64,000 bases of DNA. Source: Kribbella pittospori (GTDB lineage Bacteria > Actinomycetota > Actinomycetes > Propionibacteriales > Kribbellaceae). A program made the position numbers and the translations under genes. The notes beneath the pieces were generated by a model. That model searched no databases, was not told the origin of the DNA, and saw nothing but the letters and a program-made list of their open reading frames with translations. Location of the stretch: the NCBI RefSeq assembly GCF_004331465.1, contig NZ_SJKB01000006.1:471003-535002 (forward strand). The letters are read 5' to 3'. Positions 10,390 to 17,531 of this stretch are shown here, in pieces; within the stretch, counting starts at the first letter, position 1, and each line of letters begins with the position of its first letter.

Positions 10390-10788
10390 GTCGCACGTCC
10401 TCTCGGGCCGCGACGTGCACCACGCCCGGCCCACCAGTGGTTAGGTGATGGACCGGGAACTGACCCCGGGATCTGGTGCAGATCCCGTCCGCCGCGCCGC
10501 ACGAGCGCTGACGGGAATCAGTGAGATCGAGACGCGAGGTCTCGGGCACTCCGTTCTGCCCCTCATGGGGCAACCGGCTGGCGAACGATTCTCAAGCTGA
10601 TCGGGCCTCCCGGACAGCCGGCTTCCCCTCCGACCGTCACTAAGGAGCGTAGGTCGGCGGCGCAAACCCCGCATTCCGACACGCCCGGCCACGGGGTTAA
10701 CGGCGTGTTACTTCTTCCCCCCACGCGGGGGAGGTCGTTCACGCTGCGGAGTGATCCGGCCCGCGACCCTCCGCGACAGTCTCGTCAC
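10390..10788. other. 400-bp non-coding region between phoH and a divergent membrane protein
   Basis: No convincing gene. It must hold the promoters for phoH (minus) and the membrane protein (plus). The only clear structure is a palindrome at 10557-10572, TGCCCC-TCAT-GGGGCA. Short open frames here lack a start with a ribosome site and have no family resemblance. Confidence 0.5.
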
Positions 10789-11982
10789 ATGCGGAAGAAC
10801 TGGCCGGTGTGGACCGGGTACGCGACGGCTCTGTGGTCCCTCACGTACGGCGTCCTGGGCGTCTACTGGGCCTTCGGCGGAGCCGGCTACCCGTTCGCGA
10901 AAGTGACCGATGATCGTTCAACCGCCTCGATCCTGGAGGGCTCACCCGCCCAGGTCGTTGCCCCGGTCATGGCGGCCGTCGGTCTCGGTGGCGCCGTACT
11001 GGCGATCGTCATGACCAGACGCCCGGCCCGAGGTTGGGTGCTCCAGGCAATCGCCGCCGTACTGGCCGTCGGGCTCGCGGTGGTGATCCCTGACTACACA
11101 CTGATCGCGATGGTTGCCCTCGCCCCTGCGTTGGTGGTCTTCGCGTTCACCGGCGTACCGGGTGAACAGGGCGGCGTGGGCGACATCCTGTACTGGCACC
11201 GGGTGAACCTGATCATCGTGTTCGTCGGTGGTCTGCTGTGGGCCGCGACCGCGATTGCGTACCACCGCCGCAGCCGGGACGCCTGTGTTTCCTGCGGACG
11301 CAGCGATCGCCCCGATCCGGCCTGGACGACACCGCAGCAAACCCTGCGCTGGGGTCGCATCGCGGTCACCGTCGCAGTGGTCGCCAACGTGCCGTACGAG
11401 TTCACCCGAGTGGCATGGTTCTTCGGCTGGCCGGTCGGGATCAGCGACGAGTTCCACCGGATGATGGCCGACACACCCGGCATGCTGGCGATGGGCCTCG
11501 GCCTGGCCGTGATGGGCGTCGGCGGCGGCATCCTCACCCACGGCCTGGTGCACCGCTGGGGAGAGGTCTGTCCGCGCTGGATCCGGTTCAAGGCGGGCAA
11601 GCGCGTCCCACCATTCCTCGCGATCATTCCGGCGTCGGTCGTGGCCGTCGTACTCATCCCGGCCGGCTTGATGAACACCCAACTCCCCCTGGACGGCGAC
11701 AACTGGGCCCTCAACGGTCCCGGCATCCTCTGGGTGGTCTGGGGAGCCGCCCTGGGTACGGCGACGTACGCCTACTACCTGCGACGCCGTACGACGTGTG
11801 CACGCTGCGGACGCGGGGTCACGTCCCGAAGCGGCGCTCCCGTTGTGCGTAGCTCCGGATCGCCCGCAGGAAGTCGACGTGCCGGAAATCCGGCCACAGG
11901 GCTTCACAGAAGTAGAACTCGCTCAGCGCGCTCTGCCACAGCAAGAAGCCACCGAGCCGCTGCTCACCCGACGTCCGGATGA
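10789..11982 (+). CDS. Multi-pass integral membrane protein, unknown function
   Basis: 397 aa with about nine or ten hydrophobic segments starting at WTGYATALWSLTYGVLGVYWAFGG, plus two cysteine pairs that look like small cytoplasmic zinc knuckles (CVSCG near residue 167 and CARCG near 341). The family is unnamed to me; similar proteins occur in Streptomyces-like genomes. The last ~55 residues after CARCG are Ser/Arg-rich, low complexity, and run antisense to the uppS 3' end (164-bp overlap). The natural stop may have been lost by mutation. Confidence 0.65.
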   Translation: MRKNWPVWTGYATALWSLTYGVLGVYWAFGGAGYPFAKVTDDRSTASILEGSPAQVVAPVMAAVGLGGAVLAIVMTRRPARGWVLQAIAAVLAVGLAVVIPDYTLIAMVALAPALVVFAFTGVPGEQGGVGDILYWHRVNLIIVFVGGLLWAATAIAYHRRSRDACVSCGRSDRPDPAWTTPQQTLRWGRIAVTVAVVANVPYEFTRVAWFFGWPVGISDEFHRMMADTPGMLAMGLGLAVMGVGGGILTHGLVHRWGEVCPRWIRFKAGKRVPPFLAIIPASVVAVVLIPAGLMNTQLPLDGDNWALNGPGILWVVWGAALGTATYAYYLRRRTTCARCGRGVTSRSGAPVVRSSGSPAGSRRAGNPATGLHRSRTRSARSATARSHRAAAHPTSG

Positions 11983-12598
11983 CCAGGTCCGGGTCCGGCT
12001 GGCCCTTCGTGTACAGGTGCCGGGCGATGTGCTCGACGTCGACGCGCTCGGCCAGTTCCTCGATGGAGATGCCCTGCGCGGCCTCCTCGAGCAGGAGCGA
12101 GCGGACCGCGTCGGCCAGCTCCCGGCGGCCGCCGTACCCGACCGCGACGTTGACCAGCATCCCGTCGACTTCATGCGTGGCAGTCTCGGCCGCCTTGAGC
12201 GTCTCGGCGGTGGCGCCGGGCAACAGATCCAGCGCGCCGACCGGGTGGATCCGCCAGCGGCCGATCGCGGTCAGCTCGTCGACGGTCTGCTCGATGATCC
12301 GCAACAGTGGCTCGAGCTCGTCGGTGGGCCGGCTCAGATTGTCGGTGGAGAGCATCCAGACGGTGACCACCTTGACGCCGACGTCGTCGCACCAGTCGAG
12401 GAACTCGACGATCTTGTTCGCCCCGGCCTCGTGACCGCGCGACACCGGGTCGCCGACGGCCCGGGCCCAGCGCCGATTGCCGTCGATGATGACGCCGATG
12501 TGCCGCGGGATCCGGTCCGGCGACAGCGATCGGACCAGCCGGCGTTCGTACAGTCCGTACACCGCGTCGCGCAATTTTTGCTTGCCAGGTGTCCGCAT
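11819..12598 (-). CDS. uppS: Isoprenyl transferase (cis-prenyl diphosphate synthase)
   Basis: 259 aa. It condenses isopentenyl diphosphate in cis onto allylic primers to make the lipid carrier for cell-wall synthesis. Hallmarks are HIGVIIDGNRRWAR with the catalytic Asp, then the C-terminal signature DLVIRTSGEQRLGGFLLWQSALSEFYF. Its neighbour trhA matches the Rv1085c/Rv1086 pairing of M. tuberculosis, where Rv1086 makes the short Z-farnesyl product; by context this one may do the same. ATG at 12598 follows GAGGAGAG. Confidence 0.93.
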   Translation of the reverse strand: MRTPGKQKLRDAVYGLYERRLVRSLSPDRIPRHIGVIIDGNRRWARAVGDPVSRGHEAGANKIVEFLDWCDDVGVKVVTVWMLSTDNLSRPTDELEPLLRIIEQTVDELTAIGRWRIHPVGALDLLPGATAETLKAAETATHEVDGMLVNVAVGYGGRRELADAVRSLLLEEAAQGISIEELAERVDVEHIARHLYTKGQPDPDLVIRTSGEQRLGGFLLWQSALSEFYFCEALWPDFRHVDFLRAIRSYAQRERRFGT

Positions 12599-12788
12599 GG
12601 GCAGGTGCTCTCCTCGAAGACTCTCGGTCACGAGGCTAGCCCAGATCGGCCGCTGTTGAGAGGGCCCGGAGCGGCTCGGAAAAAGCTCCCGGGAAGTTCG
12701 AACTTTCGCCGAAGTTCGTGCGTCGGACACGCGGGTGGCGGTGTGCCAACGGGTGATGTCGCCTACATTTCATGCTTATGGACGATGG

Positions 12789-12822
12789 AACCTACGGTTC
12801 CGTAGGTTACGGTTGCGTAGGT
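12789..12822. promoter_or_regulatory. Tandem palindromic operator upstream of trhA
   Basis: AACCTACGG-TT-CCGTAGGTT (12789-12808) is a perfect 9-2-9 palindrome. The 15-bp unit TACGGTTSCGTAGGT occurs twice head to tail, at 12793-12807 and 12808-12822. Size and symmetry fit a TetR-family site. No TetR gene lies next to it, so the regulator acts from elsewhere. The site is in the uppS/trhA divergent region, 35 bp before the trhA start. Confidence 0.7.
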
Positions 12823-12856
12823 ACTGAACCGCCCGGCACCCCTCGAAAGGACGGCG

Positions 12857-13552
12857 ATGACCGCTACCAGCGCCCAGCCCCAGGAAGTCGGTCACCGGCT
12901 GTCGGGAAGACTCGCGCCGCTGAAGCCCAAGCTTCGCGGCTGGCTGCACGCCGGCACGTTCCCGTTCGCGACCGCCGCCGGCATCGTGCTGATCTGTCTC
13001 GCCCCCGGCGCCGAGGCCCGCTGGGCCGCCGCGGTCTACACCATGGGCGCGATGCTGCTGTTCGGCATCTCCGCGCTGTACCACCGGTTCTACTGGGGCC
13101 CGACCGGTGAGGCGATTCTGCGCCGGCTCGACCACAGCAACATCTTCCTGCTGATCGCCGGCACCTACACCCCGCTCGGGATGGTCCTGCTGCACGGCGA
13201 CAACCGGTTGCTGATGCTCGGCCTGGTCTGGGGCGGGGCGCTGCTCGGCATCCTGTTCCGGATCTTCTGGGTGAGCGCACCGCGCTGGCTCTACACGCCG
13301 ATCTACCTCGCCCTCGGCTGGGTGGCGATCTTCTGGATGGGCGACATCTACCACCAGGGCGGCGCGGCGGTGGTCACGCTGATCGCGGTCGGCGGCGGGC
13401 TCTACTCGATCGGCGCGGTCATCTACGGCACCAAGCGGCCGAACCCGTCACCCCTGTGGTTCGGCTTCCACGAGATCTTCCACGCGTTCACCGTGGCCGC
13501 GTTCATCTGCCACTACATCGCCGTCAGCATCGCCACGTACCAGGTCGGCTAG
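12857..13552 (+). CDS. trhA: Hemolysin III family membrane protein (TrhA/PAQR)
   Basis: 231 aa with seven hydrophobic segments. Conserved motifs are LYHRFYWG after segment 2, LDHSNIFLLIAGTYTP, and the C-terminal FHEIFHAFTVAAFICHY with its metal-binding histidines. PAQR-type proteins of this family affect membrane lipid homeostasis; the haemolysin name is historical. ATG preceded by AAAGGA. It is preceded by the tandem operator and ends inside a perfect inverted repeat. Confidence 0.9.
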   Translation: MTATSAQPQEVGHRLSGRLAPLKPKLRGWLHAGTFPFATAAGIVLICLAPGAEARWAAAVYTMGAMLLFGISALYHRFYWGPTGEAILRRLDHSNIFLLIAGTYTPLGMVLLHGDNRLLMLGLVWGGALLGILFRIFWVSAPRWLYTPIYLALGWVAIFWMGDIYHQGGAAVVTLIAVGGGLYSIGAVIYGTKRPNPSPLWFGFHEIFHAFTVAAFICHYIAVSIATYQVG

Positions 13553-13636
13553 GGCGTGTCTCCCGATCCCACGCCGTAGCGAGCAGGTGCCCGCCGAGTG
13601 CCGCGCAGTAGGCGTGGGATCGGGAGACACGCCCTA
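13550..13636. repeat. Perfect 26-bp inverted repeat carrying both flanking stop codons
   Basis: Arms 13550-13575 and 13611-13636 are exact reverse complements (26 of 26) with a 35-bp spacer. The outermost three bases of each arm are the TAG stop of trhA (plus) and of the MarR gene (minus). It may serve as a bidirectional terminator, but the length and exactness of the arms also fit a miniature transposon (MITE)-like insertion. Confidence 0.85.
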
Positions 13637-14086
13637 ACTCCCCAACTCTCTGAGGGTTTCGCGCAGTACGTCGTACCTTTCGCGGCCCAACTGCTGTTCC
13701 CACAACTCCTCTACGCGGGCGATCGCGGCCCGGCTGAAGTCGACTGCCTCGTCGCCACGCGGCGTACGGCGTACCAGCCGGACCCGCCGGTCACCCCGCA
13801 GCCGGTCCGACTCGGTGAATCCCAGTCGCTGCAGGTAATCGACGTGCTGCCCGAGGCCCTGCTTCGTCATGCCGGCGGCCTCGGCCAGATCGGTGATCCG
13901 GCCGCCCTCCGGCGGGATCATCTCGAGCAGCCGGTAGTGCGAGATCCGCAGCCCCGGGAACGCCTGCTCGGAGTCGGCCAGGATCTCTGCCCGTAGTCGC
14001 GCCATCACGAGCCCGAGCAACCCGGCGATGTGATCGGACCTGACCGGGTCCACCGGTGTGCCCGAAAGTCCGTTGACGGAAGTCAT
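13634..14086 (-). CDS. MarR family transcriptional regulator
   Basis: 150 aa winged-helix repressor: LRISHYRLLEMIPPEGGRITDLAEAAGMTKQGLGQHVDYLQRLG is the helix-turn-helix and RLRGDRRVRLVRRT the wing. ATG at 14086; TAAAGT lies exactly six bases upstream with no ribosome site, so it is probably leaderless. Its own -10 lies inside one of two repeated half-palindromic sites (14087-14125), which suggests autoregulation. Confidence 0.88.
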   Translation of the reverse strand: MTSVNGLSGTPVDPVRSDHIAGLLGLVMARLRAEILADSEQAFPGLRISHYRLLEMIPPEGGRITDLAEAAGMTKQGLGQHVDYLQRLGFTESDRLRGDRRVRLVRRTPRGDEAVDFSRAAIARVEELWEQQLGRERYDVLRETLRELGS

Positions 14087-14125
14087 AAGGCAACTTTACT
14101 ATCTCGGTAGTAAGGCTGCTTTACT
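14087..14125. promoter_or_regulatory. Repeated MarR-type sites overlapping the marR -10
   Basis: AAGGCAACTTTACT (14087-14100) and AAGGCTGCTTTACT (14112-14125) are direct repeats 25 bp apart; the second sits in the near-palindrome AGTAAGGCTGCTTTACT. The minus-strand -10 TAAAGT (14093-14098) is inside the first. Binding would repress the MarR gene and could affect the phosphotransferase on the other strand. Confidence 0.6.
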
Positions 14126-14201
14126 TCTTTCCGTGCTGGCCCTGAAGACTGGCAGAAGACGCGGGCGGACGATGGGCGGCAGACTGCTTTGGGGGGAACG
14201 C

Positions 14202-15374
14202 ATGATCACCACTCTGGAACCACTGGGCCGGGACGCCCTGTGCGACGACGACCTGACCGATCTGGTCCGGACCATCACCGGGGACCCGGCTGCACGGCCC
14301 GGCGCGGTCCGGGTCGAGCCGGTCGACTACCCGATCGGCACGCCGAGCACGGAGGCCCTGTTCCGGCTCTTCGGTACGGCGACCACGGCGGCCGGCGACA
14401 CGGTCAACTGGTCCTGCTTCATCAAGAAGCTGCAGTCCGTCCGGCACTGGGAGTTCATCGACACCGTGCCCGAGCACTTCCGGGCTACCTTCATCCATAA
14501 CCTGCCGTGGCAGCTGGAGATCGCCGTCCACCGCAGTGGCGTCGCCGACGTACTGCCGGACGGCCTGCGGCTGGCCACGGCGTACCGCATTGATCTGTAC
14601 GACGACGATCGCGGCACGCTCTGGATGGAGAACGTCGTCCAGGAGCCGGGTCCGTGGCCGATGGAGCGGTTCGAGCGCGCGGCGTACCTGCTCGGGCGGC
14701 TGTCTGCCCGTCGTCAGCCGCAGCTGGTCGAGCCACTGCTCCCCCGCGACGGCATCACCATCCCGGGCGTCGGACTGCGGTACTACGTAGGCGGGCGCGT
14801 GATGATGAGCGCCCTGCCGGCTATCGCCGACCCGCAGACGTGGCGGCAACCGCTGCTCAGCGCGGCGGTCTGCCACGCGGGGGACCACCGTCTGCGTGAC
14901 GACCTGCTCGACCTGGGTGAGCGCTTGCCCGCCGTACTGGACGCGCTCGACGCGCTGCCGCAGTGCTACCAGCACGGAGACGCGAGTCCGCAGAATCTGC
15001 TGGTTCCGGAGGGGAGTCCGGACGAGTTCGTGGTGATCGACTGGGGGTTCGACTGCCCGCAGGCGGTCGGGTTCGACCTGGGGCAGTTGCTCGTCGGACT
15101 GGCGCATGCCGGTGAGCTGGCGCCCGACGCGCTGCCGGCCGTGCACAACGTGATCTTCAAAGCGTTTCTGAAGGGCCTGGCCGAGGACGGGATGCAGGTG
15201 ACCGAGGAGCAGGTGCTGTACGGCTATCTCGGCTCGCTGTGCGCCCGGGCGACCTTCACCGCGCTGCCGCTGGAGCAGATCACCAAGACCGTCGACGAGG
15301 TGACGCTGGCGATGTTCGAGGACCGCGTCCGGCTCACCCGCGTGCTGGTCGACCTGGTGTCGCAGGTGGTCTAA
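14202..15374 (+). CDS. Aminoglycoside phosphotransferase-fold protein
   Basis: 390 aa. Kinase-like fold with the catalytic loop YQHGDASPQNLL and metal-binding DWGFDCPQ in the C-terminal half. The substrate is unknown; many actinobacterial members act on small metabolites rather than drugs. ATG at 14202 follows GGGGGGAA. It is divergent from the MarR gene and may be under its control. Confidence 0.8.
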   Translation: MITTLEPLGRDALCDDDLTDLVRTITGDPAARPGAVRVEPVDYPIGTPSTEALFRLFGTATTAAGDTVNWSCFIKKLQSVRHWEFIDTVPEHFRATFIHNLPWQLEIAVHRSGVADVLPDGLRLATAYRIDLYDDDRGTLWMENVVQEPGPWPMERFERAAYLLGRLSARRQPQLVEPLLPRDGITIPGVGLRYYVGGRVMMSALPAIADPQTWRQPLLSAAVCHAGDHRLRDDLLDLGERLPAVLDALDALPQCYQHGDASPQNLLVPEGSPDEFVVIDWGFDCPQAVGFDLGQLLVGLAHAGELAPDALPAVHNVIFKAFLKGLAEDGMQVTEEQVLYGYLGSLCARATFTALPLEQITKTVDEVTLAMFEDRVRLTRVLVDLVSQVV

Positions 15375-15436
15375 CAAGAACATTTCGGTCGTGTCACAGC
15401 TGCAACGAACCGCCTGCCAAGAGGTATCCATGGTGC

Positions 15437-15961
15437 GTGAGGAACCTCAGCAGATACGCAGTGGTCGCCACGATCAGCACCGTCGCCGGACTGGTCCTGG
15501 TCGGCTGTGGTGCCGAGTCCGGCAATGGTGCGGGCGGTACGTCGTCCGCTCCCCCGACGCTGCCCAGCAGCTCGCCGACGGTGACTCAGTCGACTCCGGT
15601 CGGCACGGCTCTCCCGATCACCGTCAGCCGGACCGGTGGTTTCGCCGGCTTCGACGACAAGGTGACGATCGGCACCGACGGCGTCGCCACGGTCACATCG
15701 CGCGGCAAGCAGACGGTCCGGTGCAAGCTGGACGCCACCCTGCTGACGACGATCCAGACCGCCGCACAACAGGTCGACTGGGCCAGTCTGACTCCCACCA
15801 AGCCGAGCACCCGGCACCCCGACGACATGATCCTCGCGGTCACCGCGAACGGGAAGACGGCCCGCATCGAGGACCCGCAACTCAAGCCGATGTCGGAGTC
15901 GGTGAACCAACTACTCACCCAGGCCACCATCCCGCCAGGCAAGCTCTGCAAGCCGGTCTAA
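15437..15961 (+). CDS. Predicted lipoprotein, unknown function
   Basis: 174 aa. N-terminus with two positive charges, a hydrophobic run and the lipobox LVGC (Cys24), followed by a Ser/Thr/Pro-rich linker, so it is a lipid-anchored exported protein. The mature domain has TVSRTGGFAGFDDKVTIGTDG and a final KLCKPV with a possible disulfide to VRCKLD. GTG at 15437 is chosen because it starts the signal peptide; AGAGG lies further upstream than usual. No family recognised. Confidence 0.72.
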   Translation: MRNLSRYAVVATISTVAGLVLVGCGAESGNGAGGTSSAPPTLPSSSPTVTQSTPVGTALPITVSRTGGFAGFDDKVTIGTDGVATVTSRGKQTVRCKLDATLLTTIQTAAQQVDWASLTPTKPSTRHPDDMILAVTANGKTARIEDPQLKPMSESVNQLLTQATIPPGKLCKPV

Positions 15962-15967
15962 CGGGGA

Positions 15968-16010
15968 GTCCGGGGCGCGCGAGCCTGGGCGGAGGCCGCG
16001 CGCCCCGGAC
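15968..16010. terminator. Bidirectional terminator hairpin, copy 1
   Basis: Perfect 14-bp arms 15968-15981 and 15997-16010, with a further four pairs inside, between two convergent genes. A near-identical hairpin lies at 17471-17512, after the neighbouring M4 protease. Confidence 0.85.
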
Positions 16011-16018
16011 GTGGGTTG

Positions 16019-17434
16019 TCAGCTCACGGTCAGCGACGTGTCGTCGATGACGAAGCTCGTCTGCAGCGAGGAGTCCTCCTGGCCGACGAACTTCACCGTG
16101 ACCGTCTTTCCCTTGTACTGCGTCACATCGAGCGTCTTCTGCACGTACGACGTGCTCTTGTTCAGATTCGAGTACGTCGCCAGCGTGGTGGTCGTACCAC
16201 CGTCGACGACCTGAACCTTGACCGTGTCATAGACCGTCGAGCCGGTCGTCTCAGCAGTGTCGATCCGGATCCAGTACGACAGCGCTGCCGCCGTCACCGA
16301 AGCCGGGATCGGCACCGATTGACCGACGTTCTCGGTGGTGGCTCGGCCGTTGCCTTGCAACCACGCTTTGTAGGAACCACCGTGGGCCGGACGCCCGGTG
16401 TTGTTGGTGATCACACCGGTCGTCCCGGTCCAGTTCGCCGGGCCGGACTCGAAGCCTGGGTTGAGGATCAGGTTGCTGCCGCCGGGTGGCGGACCGTCGG
16501 TGTAGTCCTTCTGGGTGTAGGTCCAGATCATGTGGCCGATGGCATCGATCTGGCGGTCCAGCGAGGTGAGGTCCAGGTTGCTGATGGTGTCGCAGGACCG
16601 GTGGTAGCAGCGGTCGAACGCCTGCCCCGCCGTACCACCCCACTTCGCTGCCTGGGCTGACGTCTTGGTCTCCTCGGCGCCGGAGAACGTGCCGGCGGTC
16701 GGGATGCCGAGCGACCGGAACGCCGCGTGGTCGGATCGGCCCTGGACGTCGATGAACTCGGTCTGGACATTCTGTTGGGTGAAGTACGCGACCAGATCGT
16801 CGCGGGCGCCGTTGCCCGCGGGATTGTCGTCGTACACGAAGTAGCCCGGGTTCGGCGACGCGATCATGTCGAAGTTCAGGTACAACTCGATCTTGTCGCG
16901 TTCCGTGCTGGGCAGATTGTTGACGTAGTACCTCGAGCCGACCAGCCCGAGTTCCTCGGCACCCCAGAACCCGAACCTCAAACGGTTCCTGGAGCTTTCG
17001 TTGCCGGCAGCGTAGGCAAGTGCGGTTTCAAGTACGCCGGCGCTGCCTGAACCGTTGTCGTTGATCCCCGGACCAGCACTGACGCTGTCCAGGTGCGAGC
17101 CGGCCATCACGACGTGGTTCACGTCGCCGTGCGGCCATTCGGCGATCACGTTGTACGACGTACCGGCCGAGGTGGAGAAGGACTGCAGTGTGGTGGTGTA
17201 GCCGGCCGCGTCGAGCTTGGCCTTGACCCAGTCGGCCGACGCCTTGTGACCGGGGCGACCGGCGGCGCGATTGCCGCCGTTGCTGGTCGCGATCGACTGG
17301 AACTGGTCGAGATGGGCCTTGGTGTTGGTGACGGAGATGTCCGGCGACTCGGCCGCGGTGGCGATGTTGCCTGGGGCAAGCAGTACGCCGGCCACGAGGA
17401 CAGCGCCGAGTCCGGAGTACAGGAAGGTACGCAT
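16019..17434 (-). CDS. Secreted M28 family aminopeptidase with C-terminal beta-sandwich module
   Basis: 471 aa. Signal peptide MRTFLYSGLGAVLVAGVLLA ends near an AESP site. The M28 zinc peptidase core has AGSHLDSV, GINDNGSGSAGVLE, FWGAEELGLVGS and SDHAAFRSLGIP, as in Streptomyces griseus aminopeptidase. From about residue 325 (NLILNPGFESG) a ~150-residue carbohydrate-binding-like beta-sandwich follows, nearly identical to the one at the end of the next gene. GGAGA lies before the ATG. Likely role: extracellular peptide trimming. Confidence 0.9.
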   Translation of the reverse strand: MRTFLYSGLGAVLVAGVLLAPGNIATAAESPDISVTNTKAHLDQFQSIATSNGGNRAAGRPGHKASADWVKAKLDAAGYTTTLQSFSTSAGTSYNVIAEWPHGDVNHVVMAGSHLDSVSAGPGINDNGSGSAGVLETALAYAAGNESSRNRLRFGFWGAEELGLVGSRYYVNNLPSTERDKIELYLNFDMIASPNPGYFVYDDNPAGNGARDDLVAYFTQQNVQTEFIDVQGRSDHAAFRSLGIPTAGTFSGAEETKTSAQAAKWGGTAGQAFDRCYHRSCDTISNLDLTSLDRQIDAIGHMIWTYTQKDYTDGPPPGGSNLILNPGFESGPANWTGTTGVITNNTGRPAHGGSYKAWLQGNGRATTENVGQSVPIPASVTAAALSYWIRIDTAETTGSTVYDTVKVQVVDGGTTTTLATYSNLNKSTSYVQKTLDVTQYKGKTVTVKFVGQEDSSLQTSFVIDDTSLTVS

Positions 17435-17470
17435 GGTGGATCTCCTTCAGCCGGGGCGAGCGAAAGGAAA

Positions 17471-17512
17471 TCCGGGACGCGCGAGCCTGGGCGGAAGGCC
17501 GCGCGCCCCGGA
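17471..17512. terminator. Terminator hairpin, copy 2
   Basis: Arms 17471-17483 and 17500-17512 (12 of 13 pairs) with the same loop region as copy 1 at 15968-16010. It lies 20 bp after the M4 protease stop and was evidently duplicated together with the protease 3' end. Confidence 0.8.
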
Positions 17513-17531
17513 CGGGATCACCGCGAGACGG

